64,000 nucleotides of DNA from Jatrophihabitans sp. (GTDB taxonomy: Bacteria; Actinomycetota; Actinomycetes; Mycobacteriales; Jatrophihabitantaceae): assembly GCA_036399055.1 (NCBI GenBank), contig DASWNX010000017.1, positions 124,001 through 188,000 on the forward strand, given 5' to 3'. How positions within the stretch are numbered: position 1 is the first letter of the stretch; the number at the start of each line of letters is the position of its first letter. Of the stretch, positions 7,911-16,422 are shown in pieces. Position numbers and translations under genes: made by a program. The notes under the pieces were generated by a model that was given only the letters and a program-made list of their open reading frames with translations, ran no database searches and was not told where the DNA came from.

Positions 7911-9695
7911 TCACACCTTGCTGACCTGGAACCGGCCGAGAACGAGGTAATCGATCTCGGTCTTGAGGAAGCACTCGATGGCGTCTGTCGGGGAGGAGAC
8001 GATGGGCTCGCCTGCGACGTTGAACGAGGTGTTCAGCAGGCAGGGCACCCCCGACAGTTGCGTGAAAGCGGTGAGCAGGCCCGCGAGCAACGGATTCTGC
8101 TCAGCGGTGACGGTCTGCACCCGGGATGTGCCGTCCACATGGACCGCGCCAGGAATCGCCTCCTGCTGGTCGGCGGCGACGGGGAAGACGAAGGTCATGA
8201 AGGGCGAGGTCTCCTTCTTGCCCATCTGGAAGATCTTGGCCGCTTCGGACTCGAGGATGACCGGGGCGAAGGGACGGAAGGGCTCCCGATGCTTGACGCG
8301 GGTGTTGATGATGTCCTTGATGTCATCGAAGGACGGGTTGGCCAGGATGCTGCGGTTGCCCAGCGCGCGGGGCCCGTACTCGGTCCGGCCCTGGAACCAG
8401 CCGATGACGGTCTTCTCGCACAGCAGCTTGGCGACGCGGTCGGCGACGTCCTCGGGCTCGATCGCGACCCAGTGAAGGCGGTCCTGGTAGTCGCCGAGGG
8501 CGGCCAGCATCTGCTCGTCGGTGTACTCCGGGCCCAGGTAGGGCGTCGGGGCATTCTCGTTCCGGTGACCGGCCAGGCCGCTGGCGAACACCGCGGCGCC
8601 GATGGACACTCCCGGGTCGCTTGCGCCGAAGCTGACCTGCATGTCAGTGAAACCGGACTCTTCCAGCAGCTTGGTGTTGTTGACGCAGTTGAGGGCCAGT
8701 CCGCCCTCGAACACCAGGGTGGGCAGGTCGCTCTTGGCTTGCAACGCCTTGAGCTGGTGGGCGGTGACGACCTCGATCATCTCCTGAGCCGCCCTGGCGA
8801 CCCGCGCGCGGAAATCGAGTTCCTCCCGATTGGCTTCGGTCGCCTGGAAGATCTCGTCGAACAGCGGGTAGTAGGCGGCATGCGGATTACGAGGGTCGTT
8901 GGCCAGCGCGAACGTGTACCCGCCGTCGGGCAACAGCGTGACAACGCGTTCGAGCAAGGGGTTGTTCGGCAGGGGCGGAGCGAAAGCTGAAAGGCCCATC
9001 ACCTTGTACTCGTCGTTGTTCGGCATGAAACCGAGGTACCGGGTGATCTCACTGAACAGCAGGCCGAGCGAGTGGGTGGCACCGATGGTGCTCTCCTCGA
9101 ACACTCGGATCTCACCGTCGCGGATCTCTCCCATCATCGAGGAGAACCGCTCGGCGCGGCCATCGCTGACCAGGAACGCGGTGTCCCGGCCGCCCTCGAA
9201 GTAATGCCCGCACATCAGGTGCGCGATGTGATGCGGCACCAGCATCAGCTTCTCGGCAGGCACCTCGTAGCCGGTCCGCTGCTTGAAGTCATTGAGGATC
9301 GCGGTCCTGCTGAAGACATTGGTGTACAACTCGCCGAAGCGTCGGAGCCGGTCGAGTTTCGCCTCGGGCCCGAGGCCGGAGGCGCTCAGGTCGGCGATGA
9401 TGGAGTTGACCAGCGAGTCCGAGTAGTTCCAGGGGAATGCGAAGGCGTCGATCTCGTCGAAGGACAGGCCGGCGTAGTCCAGGCACCACTGAACGGCGTT
9501 GACCGGGAACTTCGCCGTCTTCTTCTCCCGGTTGAGCCGCTCCTCCTCGACCGCGGCCACCAGCCGGCCGTCGACGATCACGGCGGCGGCGGCATCGTGA
9601 CCGAGGACGTTGTACCGGTCCACGCCAGTCGATCCGTACAGCCGGGCGAAGGTGTCCGCGGCATTCGTGTGGCCGTTATAGCCAAGGACGATCAC
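7911..9695 (-). CDS. Carbamoyltransferase (NodU/CmcH/TobZ family)
   Basis: The 594-residue product starts at GTG 9695, preceded by GAGGAG with a 5-nt spacer; a longer reading to 9761 lacks this support. It has the Kae1-like metal-site element HHIAHLMCGHYF, SDGRAERFS and FEGGLALNCVNN, and the C-terminal elements EYGPRALGNRS, REPFRPFAP and NTSFNVAGEPIV. The family makes carbamoyl-AMP from carbamoyl phosphate and ATP and transfers the carbamoyl group to a hydroxyl, as in Nod factors, cephamycin and tobramycin. It is the first gene of the leftward operon. A carbamate on the final product is therefore predicted; the acceptor is unknown. Confidence 0.93.
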   Translation of the reverse strand: MIVLGYNGHTNAADTFARLYGSTGVDRYNVLGHDAAAAVIVDGRLVAAVEEERLNREKKTAKFPVNAVQWCLDYAGLSFDEIDAFAFPWNYSDSLVNSIIADLSASGLGPEAKLDRLRRFGELYTNVFSRTAILNDFKQRTGYEVPAEKLMLVPHHIAHLMCGHYFEGGRDTAFLVSDGRAERFSSMMGEIRDGEIRVFEESTIGATHSLGLLFSEITRYLGFMPNNDEYKVMGLSAFAPPLPNNPLLERVVTLLPDGGYTFALANDPRNPHAAYYPLFDEIFQATEANREELDFRARVARAAQEMIEVVTAHQLKALQAKSDLPTLVFEGGLALNCVNNTKLLEESGFTDMQVSFGASDPGVSIGAAVFASGLAGHRNENAPTPYLGPEYTDEQMLAALGDYQDRLHWVAIEPEDVADRVAKLLCEKTVIGWFQGRTEYGPRALGNRSILANPSFDDIKDIINTRVKHREPFRPFAPVILESEAAKIFQMGKKETSPFMTFVFPVAADQQEAIPGAVHVDGTSRVQTVTAEQNPLLAGLLTAFTQLSGVPCLLNTSFNVAGEPIVSSPTDAIECFLKTEIDYLVLGRFQVSKV

Positions 9696-10156
9696 ATTGA
9701 CTCCTCGGTTGGTGTGCGAGCCCCGTGCCCATCGAGCCCTGATCGTGGTGTCGGCGAGCACGCCTTATCGTGTGCGACCCGGCCCGGCTGCCGCCTGCTG
9801 CAAGCCATGGGTGAGCCTCACCTGACACTCGGTTGTCGGCCCCCGCCGGCTCGAACAGTATGAAAGTTAATTTTCTCTGTCAAGGGCATAGAATCGTTCA
9901 GTCGTATACAAATTCTATTCGCCGCGCTCCAACTTGGTGACTGCTTATTCAAATTTGAGCTGTTTGACAGGGATCTTGCGGTGTGAGAGCTTTACCGTCG
10001 GCCGGAGGCCTGGCTCGGCACCGCCGGGTTGCGCCCCGCCTGAGTGCCTGTGTACTGGTGGTGCGGGAGTTTTCAGTGGTGCGGAAGTTGCGAACCGCAC
10101 GCCCGTAGCCTCCGCGCGAAGCTGAGCCGCGCTGGCCAGCGAAGGAGTCGGCTGCC
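9696..10156. promoter_or_regulatory. Divergent AT-rich promoter region between the carbamoyltransferase and the exporter
   Basis: About 460 bp without a supported gene, with an AT-rich core at about 9860-9960 in otherwise GC-rich DNA. It contains a near-perfect 14-bp palindrome (gaaagttaattttc, 9862-9875), 7-bp inverted arms atagaat/attctat (9888-9894 and 9912-9918), and the perfect palindrome tcaaatttga (9949-9958). A TTGACA hexamer at 9964-9969 faces the exporter, but I see no good -10 element at the usual spacing. The region presumably holds the promoters of both transcription units and operators for a regulator encoded elsewhere. Confidence 0.55.
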
Positions 10157-11602
10157 ATGTCAGAGCCCGTCGTCGGTAAAAAAGACCAGGTCGGGAAGAA
10201 GGTGGACCCCGGCTACGTCCTGTTCCTCTGCAGCGGCGCGACCTTCATGGCCTTTCTCGACCTGTCGGTCGTGAATATCGCCTTCCCGAGCATTCTCGAG
10301 CACTTCCCGGGCACCTCGATCGACACCCTCACCTGGATCATCAGCGGCTACGCGGTCATGTTCGCGGCCATGCTCACGCCCGCGGGCCGGTTGGCGGACA
10401 CGTTCGGGCGCACCGAGATGTTCCTGGTCTCGTTGCTCGGATTCATCCTCGCCTCGCTCGCCTGCGGCGCCGCGCCGACCGTCGGCTGGTTGATCGGGGC
10501 CCGGTTCCTGCAGGGCGCGCTGGCGGCCGGAATGATTCCCGCCGCACTGGGGCTGATCCTGTCCACGACGCCACGCGAGCGCATTCCCAAGGCGATCGGA
10601 GCCTGGTCGGCAGCCGCCGGCTTCTCCGCGGTCATCGGTCCGGCTGTCGGCGGACTGCTCGTCGAGGCGTTCGGCTGGCGCTCGGTGTTCGTGATCAACG
10701 GCCCGATCGGCCTGGTCCTGCTGTTTCTGGCGTGGCGCGCGCTGCCCCGGCGACTGCCCACGCCAGGCGGCGCCAAGCTTCCCGACTGGATTGGCACCAT
10801 CGCCTTGGCGCTGGGTATCGGCAGCGTGGTCACCGCGCTCACCGAAGGCGATCACTGGGGCTGGAGCGACGCCAAGACCATCGGCATGCTGGTGGCCGGA
10901 CTGGTCCTGACCGCCGCGGCGTGGATGAAATCACGCAACCACGACGCGCCCGCGATCGACGTCTCCCTCTGGTCGAGCAAGAAGTACGCGATGTGCAACG
11001 TCGCCTCGGCGATCCTGGGCGCCTCGATGTTCGCCTGGCTGCTGGGCGCGCCGCTGTTCGCCTCCACCATCTGGCATTGGAGCATCCTGGAGTCGGCTGC
11101 GGCTCTGAGCATCGGCGCCGTCGCCTCGATGATCGGCTCCACGGTGGCCGGCAACATGAAGAAGCCCGGCATGCAGCGCTGGACCGCGGTGACCGGAATC
11201 CTGATGTTCGCGGCGAGCAACGCCATCTGGGCCTCGAGCCTGTACGGTTCCGAGCCGAATTTCTGGGTCGCCTGGGTGCCCTCGGGCCTGCTCGGCGGCG
11301 GCGGCCTCGGACTCGCGCTGACGGCGCTCTCCTCGGCGGCGGCCACCGCGGTTCCGCCGATGAAGTTCGCCGCTGGCGTCGGCATGAACCTCACCGCCAG
11401 GCAGGTCGGCGGAGCGCTGGGCACCGCGATGCTCGCGGCAGTCATGGCCTCGAACGCGGCGCCCGGCAGCATCGACGCCTTCCATGACGTCTACGCCGTG
11501 AGCCTGGTCATCGCCCTGCTGGCCGCCGTCGCCGCGCTCGGCGTGGTGGATCCCAAGCCGGTCTCGCAGCGGGACAGCGTCAGCACCTCCTCGACGGGCT
11601 GA
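10157..11602 (+). CDS. MFS drug exporter, DHA2 type
   Basis: A 481-residue membrane protein with about 14 hydrophobic segments, as in the 14-TM drug:H+ antiporter family. Motif A appears as GRLADTFGRTEMF in the first cytoplasmic loop, and motif C as GFSAVIGPAVGGLL before FGWRSVFVINGPIG. The N-terminus has a short charged cytoplasmic stretch. It reads away from the carbamoyltransferase across a shared AT-rich promoter region. Export of the cluster's product, and so self-protection, is the likely role. General drug efflux is an alternative. Confidence 0.9.
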   Translation: MSEPVVGKKDQVGKKVDPGYVLFLCSGATFMAFLDLSVVNIAFPSILEHFPGTSIDTLTWIISGYAVMFAAMLTPAGRLADTFGRTEMFLVSLLGFILASLACGAAPTVGWLIGARFLQGALAAGMIPAALGLILSTTPRERIPKAIGAWSAAAGFSAVIGPAVGGLLVEAFGWRSVFVINGPIGLVLLFLAWRALPRRLPTPGGAKLPDWIGTIALALGIGSVVTALTEGDHWGWSDAKTIGMLVAGLVLTAAAWMKSRNHDAPAIDVSLWSSKKYAMCNVASAILGASMFAWLLGAPLFASTIWHWSILESAAALSIGAVASMIGSTVAGNMKKPGMQRWTAVTGILMFAASNAIWASSLYGSEPNFWVAWVPSGLLGGGGLGLALTALSSAAATAVPPMKFAAGVGMNLTARQVGGALGTAMLAAVMASNAAPGSIDAFHDVYAVSLVIALLAAVAALGVVDPKPVSQRDSVSTSSTG

Positions 11603-11647
11603 GCCCGCCGAGGTAGACAGCGCCGAGGTAGGCAGGCCAGCCGGCAG

Positions 11648-12895
11648 CTAGCCGGCCAGAGCGCTGAACGCCTCGGACAGAGCGGCGCCGAGCCACTTCA
11701 GATCGGGGTCCTCGAGCACTACGGGGGGCGTCAACCGGACGACGGTGTCGGCCCCCAGCGACGAGGTGGGGATGACTCCAGCCCCCAGAAGTGCCCTGCT
11801 GAACGCGCCGGCGTGCTCGCCGCGAGTGAACTCGACGCCGATCAGCAGGCCTTGGGACCGGATCTCCTTGACGGTGGCCTCCGGCGCGGCGGTCGCGGCG
11901 CTGTCCACGAGCTCGCGCACCTGCGCGCCGAGCACGGCCGCGCGCGCCGGCACATCCTGCTCGCGCATCACCTGCAGGGTCGCCCGCGCCGCGACCATGC
12001 CGAGGGGGTAGCCGGAGAAAGTCGAGCTGTGCAGCCGTGGATTGCGCTCGAGCGGGCGGAACGCCTCGGCGGTGCACAGCACCGCGCTGACCGGGACGCA
12101 ACCGCCTCCCAGCGCCTTGCCGACCAAGAACATGTCGGGCTGGCCGACACTGCCGTCCCACCCCCACCAGCTGCCCAGCCGGCCGAGCCCGGTCTGGATC
12201 TCATCCACGATGAGCAACGCGCCGTGGTCGGCGCAGCTTCTGGCCACCTCGCTCAGATAGCCCGGCGGCGGGATCCGCACCCCGCCCTCGCCCTGGACCG
12301 GCTCGATGATCACGCAGGCAGGCGGGCCTTCTGCCAGCAGAGCCGACAACGCCTCGACATCGCCGTAGCCCACTCGTTCCACGCCGGGCAGCAAGGGTTG
12401 AAAAGGCTGGCGAAAGGCCAGCCGATCGGTGGCGCTCAAGGCTCCGAGGGTCTTGCCGTGAAAGCCGCCCTTCATGGCGATCACTCGGCGACGGCCGTTG
12501 GCGCGGGCGATCTTGATCGCCGCCTCGACCGCTTCGGCGCCGGTGCAGGCGAAGTAGACCCGGTCCAAGCCGTCCGGCGCCACCGCGGTCAGATCGGCGG
12601 CCGCGTCAGCCAGTTCGGCGGAGATCAACGTGCGGGTGCCGACCGGATGCCGATCCAGTTGCCGGTGCAGAGCCGCGACCACCTCAGGCGGGCGGTGGCC
12701 GAGAAGGAAAACCCCGTAGCCGCCGCACTGCAGGTACTTGCGACCGGTGTCGTCCCAGACATAGGCGCCCTCGCCGTAGGCCTCCACCGGTAGCTGCAAA
12801 GACTCCGCGACTCGGGCGGCGCCCTCACCGAGGTGCTGCCGGTACCGCTGGAGCGTCTGAGCGCGGTCACTGACCGGCTGCATATCCTCTGACAC
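11648..12895 (-). CDS. Class III PLP-dependent aminotransferase (ornithine/acetylornithine-like)
   Basis: A 415-residue fold-type I aminotransferase. IIEPVQGEGGV, VDEIQTGLGR (Asp binding the pyridine nitrogen) and FLVGKALGGGCVP (PLP-linked lysine) are all intact, and so is GGFHGKTLGALSATD. Class III enzymes move amino groups to or from omega-amines, ornithine derivatives and aldehydes. It lies between the exporter and carrier protein 2 and is transcribed leftward, convergent with the exporter and divergent from the carrier. It may supply an omega-amine or a primary amine that the N-oxygenase later oxidises. Arginine or ornithine metabolism is less likely because no such genes are nearby. Confidence 0.9.
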   Translation of the reverse strand: MSEDMQPVSDRAQTLQRYRQHLGEGAARVAESLQLPVEAYGEGAYVWDDTGRKYLQCGGYGVFLLGHRPPEVVAALHRQLDRHPVGTRTLISAELADAAADLTAVAPDGLDRVYFACTGAEAVEAAIKIARANGRRRVIAMKGGFHGKTLGALSATDRLAFRQPFQPLLPGVERVGYGDVEALSALLAEGPPACVIIEPVQGEGGVRIPPPGYLSEVARSCADHGALLIVDEIQTGLGRLGSWWGWDGSVGQPDMFLVGKALGGGCVPVSAVLCTAEAFRPLERNPRLHSSTFSGYPLGMVAARATLQVMREQDVPARAAVLGAQVRELVDSAATAAPEATVKEIRSQGLLIGVEFTRGEHAGAFSRALLGAGVIPTSSLGADTVVRLTPPVVLEDPDLKWLGAALSEAFSALAG

Positions 12896-13068
12896 GGCAA
12901 TCTCCTCGCTGCGCCCACCATGGACTCTGGTGAGCCCGATGGCGTTTTGTCTTGCATGTTAGGGTCAACTGAGTATTAAATACCCCGATACCCCTGATTG
13001 CTCCAGCACTCTCCGGCCCATGCTGGCACGGTCTCCGGCGCCCCCCAAGAAGGCAGCAGGTAGCGAAG
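12896..13068. promoter_or_regulatory. Divergent promoter region with an inverted repeat
   Basis: This 173-bp gap separates the leftward aminotransferase from the rightward carrier-protein operon. It holds an AT-rich segment with the perfect inverted repeat gtatt-a-aatac (12973-12983), followed by two copies of atacccc (12980-12986 and 12988-12994). The repeats may form an operator for one or both units. I see no textbook -35/-10 pair. Confidence 0.4.
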
Positions 13069-13326
13069 TTGATTACTGAGGCAGAGGTCGTCGAGAAGGT
13101 ACGCACCCTGATCGGGGAGATGTCCCCGCTCGGAGCACGCGAAGCCCGGTCCGAGCAGAGATTGATCGAGGACCTGGGCTATGACTCGGTCTCTTTTCTC
13201 GAGCTGGCCCTGGCACTCGAGTCGGAGTTCGAACTGTTCACCATCGACGAGGAGCAGGCGGCAAGCCTTGTCACTGTCGGCGATATCGAAACGCTGATGA
13301 CTCAGCTCGCCGCGCCAGCTGCGTGA
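13069..13326 (+). CDS. Acyl/peptidyl carrier protein 2
   Basis: This 85-residue carrier protein has EDLGYDSVSFLELAL with the phosphopantetheine-attachment serine and a VTVGDIETLM tail helix. TTG at 13069 is taken as the start because it gives the same 16-residue lead to the MSP element as carrier protein 1 and no ATG is available. It is closely related to carrier protein 1 along its length, which suggests duplication. It is the first gene of the rightward operon and is followed by the transglutaminase-like gene. The two may act as a carrier and acyl-transfer pair, but this is inference. Confidence 0.88.
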   Translation: MITEAEVVEKVRTLIGEMSPLGAREARSEQRLIEDLGYDSVSFLELALALESEFELFTIDEEQAASLVTVGDIETLMTQLAAPAA

Positions 13327-13345
13327 TCCCGGCTCCGGAATCAGC

Positions 13346-14374
13346 ATGAATAGCCTGGTCAGAACTGCCACGCAGGGCGCGGCAGGGGCTGAGCAAGGCT
13401 GGCTGCTCGCCCTGAACGGCCTGTTCACCATCCCCTCGGACTTCAGGAACGAGGACGTCGACCGGTTCGCGGCGTTGGACATGCTGCGGTGCGGCGAGCC
13501 GACTCTGGACGCCTTGATCGCCGCAGGCCTGCCCTGCCGTGGCGAGGCGGGCGCTGAATGGTTCGACCGCTTCGACCTGTTCAATCTCGCCCTCGCCTCC
13601 AAGTCCGGAGTGTCAGTGCCTGAGAGGGCGATTCGCTACGCGTTGAGGTGGATGCATGGCGGCCCGCAGACGTGGACCGAGCCGATCAGGTGGAACTTCG
13701 ACATCGAGCTCCGCTGCCCGCTGAGCGAGTGCGGCGCCGATGCCGAATGGTCGCACTCACGCCTTGACTTCGACTCGGTGGAGGCTGACCTGCTCGACTG
13801 GCACACCGAACCCGAGACGGCCGTGGTCACCGATGACCAGATCCTCTTCTCCGGGCCCGGGCCGGTCGGCATGCGGGGTGAGATGGTGACGAGGGGCCGG
13901 CTGATGACCCTCCGATCGCCGGTGCTGCAGTCGATCACCGATGACTTCCTCGCAGCCGACTACCCGTGGATCCGGATGCCCGAGCGGTTGCAACACGACT
14001 ACAAGAGGGTGCTGGCCGCCGGCGCCGCCCCCTGCATCTCGGCCTCGCTGTTCCTGCAGAGCCAGTACCAGGCGGCCGGATACCAGTCGAGGACCAAGCG
14101 GGGCTGGTTGCTGGGCATGCTGGACCTGGCGCATTCGTGGGTCGAGGTTCTCGATGACGACGGCGTTGTCAAGGCCGTGGACCCGGTGTTCCTGCGGCTG
14201 GCCGACCACGCGGAGAACCCGCATCCCGAGCTGGCGGCAGGATGCATCGGGTCCCGGCTGAACCGGTTGCTGCCCACCTCGATCCCCGCTGACGGGACCA
14301 TGGTGTCCCATCGTTGTGGTGGCCGTGAGAGCACACCCGTCCGGCGCACCGTCATCCGCCGGGCCGGCGCCTGA
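13346..14374 (+). CDS. Transglutaminase-like-fold protein, possible acyltransferase
   Basis: A 342-residue soluble protein with no obvious N-terminal domain homology. The C-terminal half carries a candidate transglutaminase-type triad in the usual order: Cys230 in APCISASLF, His263 in LAHSWVEVLDDDG and Asp279 in KAVDPVF. The spacing and the AHxWVEV...VDP pattern are typical of the superfamily. Relatives cleave or form amides; BtrH in butirosin synthesis transfers an aminoacyl group from a carrier protein. Its neighbours are carrier protein 2 upstream and the AurF-like gene, whose ATG overlaps its 3' end. Amide formation from a carrier-bound acyl group is a reasonable guess. Confidence 0.6.
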   Translation: MNSLVRTATQGAAGAEQGWLLALNGLFTIPSDFRNEDVDRFAALDMLRCGEPTLDALIAAGLPCRGEAGAEWFDRFDLFNLALASKSGVSVPERAIRYALRWMHGGPQTWTEPIRWNFDIELRCPLSECGADAEWSHSRLDFDSVEADLLDWHTEPETAVVTDDQILFSGPGPVGMRGEMVTRGRLMTLRSPVLQSITDDFLAADYPWIRMPERLQHDYKRVLAAGAAPCISASLFLQSQYQAAGYQSRTKRGWLLGMLDLAHSWVEVLDDDGVVKAVDPVFLRLADHAENPHPELAAGCIGSRLNRLLPTSIPADGTMVSHRCGGRESTPVRRTVIRRAGA

Positions 14375-15300
14375 TGACCGGCACGGCGATCCCGGCCGGC
14401 CGCGGGCCGAACCTCTCCGAGACCCTCAGCGGCGACCCTCGTTTCAAGGCGATCCTGGACCGGCTCGTCACGATGTCCGAGCGCGACTACTACGACCCCT
14501 ACCGGTTGTTCACCTGGCCGGACAGCATCGTGCAGGACGCCTACTGGATGTCACCAGAGCTGATGAGCGTGCACGGCACGCAGGTCGGCAACCGCCTCGA
14601 CGAGACTCAGCTCAAGGCGCTCAGCAAGTGGGAAAGCATCAACTTCTACAGCCTGAACGTCCACGGCATCCGCGAGCTGCTGACGGCCATCGTCGCGCGC
14701 ATCTACATGCCCGGGTTCGCGCTTCCCTCGGAGTACTTCCACCACATCATCGGCGAAGAGAACGAGCACATGTGGTTCTTCGCCACCTTCTGCCTGCGCT
14801 ACGGGGGCAAGGTCTACCCCGACCGGTCCCTCACGTTCGCCGGACCTGGAATCGCTGAGGCCGAGACGTTCCTGATCTTCGCCCGGTTGCTGATCTTCGA
14901 AGAGCTGGTCGACGTCTTCAACCAGCGCATGGGCAGCGACGACCGGCTGCACCCGACGATCCAGCAGATCAATGCGGTTCACCATCAGGACGAGTCCCGC
15001 CACATCGCCTTCGGACGTCAGATCGTGGCGCTGCTGCACGCGGAACTGCGTCGTACGCTCAGCGTGGAGCAGCTGACCTCCCTCGAGCTCTACCTCAAGC
15101 GCTACATGCGGGTCTCGACCGAGTCGCTGTGCAATCCGGCCGCGTTCGCCGACGCCGGCATCCCCGACCCGTACCGGATGCGCCGTGAAACGCTGGCAGA
15201 TCCGCAGTTCGAGGTCTTCACCGCCCGCGTGCTCAAGCGTTCGACGACGTTTCTGACCAGTGAGCAGATCTTCTCGGACGAAAGGATCCCCGCGCTGTGA
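14374..15300 (+). CDS. AurF-like diiron N-oxygenase
   Basis: A 308-residue helical protein with the full ligand pattern of AurF/CmlI arylamine oxygenases: E101, E129-x-x-H132 in EENEH, a glutamate in IFEELVD (176/177), and H203-x3-E207-x2-H210 in HHQDESRH. The extra histidine (H203) distinguishes AurF relatives from ordinary R2 proteins. AurF and CmlI oxidise amines through hydroxylamine and nitroso to nitro; relatives also make azoxy compounds. It shares ATGA-type overlaps with both neighbours. The adjacent carrier protein and aminoacyl ligase suggest a carrier-bound amino substrate. N-oxidation is strongly suggested, but the final oxidation level is not. Confidence 0.82.
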   Translation: MTGTAIPAGRGPNLSETLSGDPRFKAILDRLVTMSERDYYDPYRLFTWPDSIVQDAYWMSPELMSVHGTQVGNRLDETQLKALSKWESINFYSLNVHGIRELLTAIVARIYMPGFALPSEYFHHIIGEENEHMWFFATFCLRYGGKVYPDRSLTFAGPGIAEAETFLIFARLLIFEELVDVFNQRMGSDDRLHPTIQQINAVHHQDESRHIAFGRQIVALLHAELRRTLSVEQLTSLELYLKRYMRVSTESLCNPAAFADAGIPDPYRMRRETLADPQFEVFTARVLKRSTTFLTSEQIFSDERIPAL

Positions 15301-15569
15301 CGCAGCTACCCACCGAGGCCACGCCGGACGGGGATCACGACCTGGTCCTGTCCTACCTTCTGGCCCGGCGCCCGGAGCTCACCTCGATCGACCCTGACCT
15401 CGACCTCATCGACAACCGGCTCATCGACTCACTCAGCTTCGTCAATTTCCTGTACGTGCTCGAAGAGCAGAGCGGCCGGCAGATCTCACTCGATGAAGTC
15501 TCACCTGAGGATTTCCGCACCCTGCGCCGCATCCGAGAAAGATTCTTCGGTGACCACTCCGCGAGCTGA
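15297..15569 (+). CDS. Carrier protein 3, probable aminoacyl carrier
   Basis: This 90-residue protein starts at GTG 15297, overlapping the previous stop by 4 bp. It has DLIDNRLIDSLSFVNFLYVLEE, where the serine of IDSLSF is the pantetheine site. Its sequence differs clearly from carrier proteins 1 and 2, with no EDLGYDS block and a C-terminal helix ending RRIRERFF. Carrier proteins served by aaRS-like ligases are usually encoded next to them, as here. It is therefore the probable acceptor of the amino acid activated by the next gene. Confidence 0.88.
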   Translation: MTQLPTEATPDGDHDLVLSYLLARRPELTSIDPDLDLIDNRLIDSLSFVNFLYVLEEQSGRQISLDEVSPEDFRTLRRIRERFFGDHSAS

Positions 15570-15609
15570 CACCTTCGCTGCCCGCTCCGCCACTTCGGGG
15601 CTGGCGGTG

Positions 15610-16422
15610 ATGGGTCCGCTGGAGCTGGCGTTGCGCGCGGAGCTGGATCGGATCTTCACCTCATGGGCGAGGGCGGTCGACGCGGCGCCGATGGCCTACC
15701 AGACACTTCTTCCGGTCGCGGACCTGGCGATGCTGGACTACTGGGACAACTTCCCGCACCTGGCGCTGGTCGCCACCGCGGTCCGTGAGGAGTCGTTCAG
15801 CCAGCTGACGGCTGCCAGCGCCGCCGGCTTCTCCGCCGGCTTGCTGGCCGAGGCGCAGTACGCGCTGCCATCGGCCGCCTGCTACGCGGCATACCTGGAC
15901 CTGCGGAACACCACCGTCCCAGCCAAGCACCTGGTCACGACGGTCGCGACCTGCTTCCGGCGGGAACAGCGGTTCGAGGGCTTGCGACGGCTGCTGTCCT
16001 TCAGCATGCGTGAGGTCATCTGCGTCGGCGAGCGCGAGGCGACGCTGGACCACCTCTCAGCCTTCAAAGCAAAGATCATGGCGTTCGCGAAGCGGTTGGA
16101 GCTGCCGCTGGAGATCGAGGTGGCCAGCGACCCGTTCTTCGACGCCAGCGCCTCGCGCTCGCTCGTCGCGCAGCTGTTTCCGGTAAAGGAAGAATTCGTC
16201 TTCCGCTCCGCCGAGCACCCCGAGGGCCTGGCGATCGCATCGGTCAACTTCCATCGCAACTTCTTCGGCGAACGCTGCCGGATTCTCACCGAGGACGGCG
16301 CGCCCGCGTTCAGCTCGTGCGTGGCGTTCGGCTTGGAGCGTTGGCTGTCAGCGGTGTGCGCGCAGTTCGGACCGCCGTCGGCCCGGCTCGTCGAGCGGGT
16401 CCGGGACGCGAGCGAGCTGTGA
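15610..16422 (+). CDS. Class II aaRS-like amino acid:[carrier protein] ligase
   Basis: The 270-residue product is a truncated class II synthetase core without a tRNA-binding domain. Motif 2 is TCFRREQRFEGLRRLLSFSMRE, read across residues 114-135, and motif 3 is SCVAFGLERWL. Cys91 (SAACYAAY), Glu135 (MREV) and Cys237 (SSCVAFG) match the zinc ligands of atypical seryl-tRNA-synthetase-like enzymes such as Bll0957, which load Gly or Ala onto carrier proteins. The adjacent carrier protein fits that role. The start is uncertain: ATG 15610 is used, but GTG 15550, inside the carrier gene, is possible. A small amino acid substrate is expected from the family. Confidence 0.82.
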   Translation: MGPLELALRAELDRIFTSWARAVDAAPMAYQTLLPVADLAMLDYWDNFPHLALVATAVREESFSQLTAASAAGFSAGLLAEAQYALPSAACYAAYLDLRNTTVPAKHLVTTVATCFRREQRFEGLRRLLSFSMREVICVGEREATLDHLSAFKAKIMAFAKRLELPLEIEVASDPFFDASASRSLVAQLFPVKEEFVFRSAEHPEGLAIASVNFHRNFFGERCRILTEDGAPAFSSCVAFGLERWLSAVCAQFGPPSARLVERVRDASEL

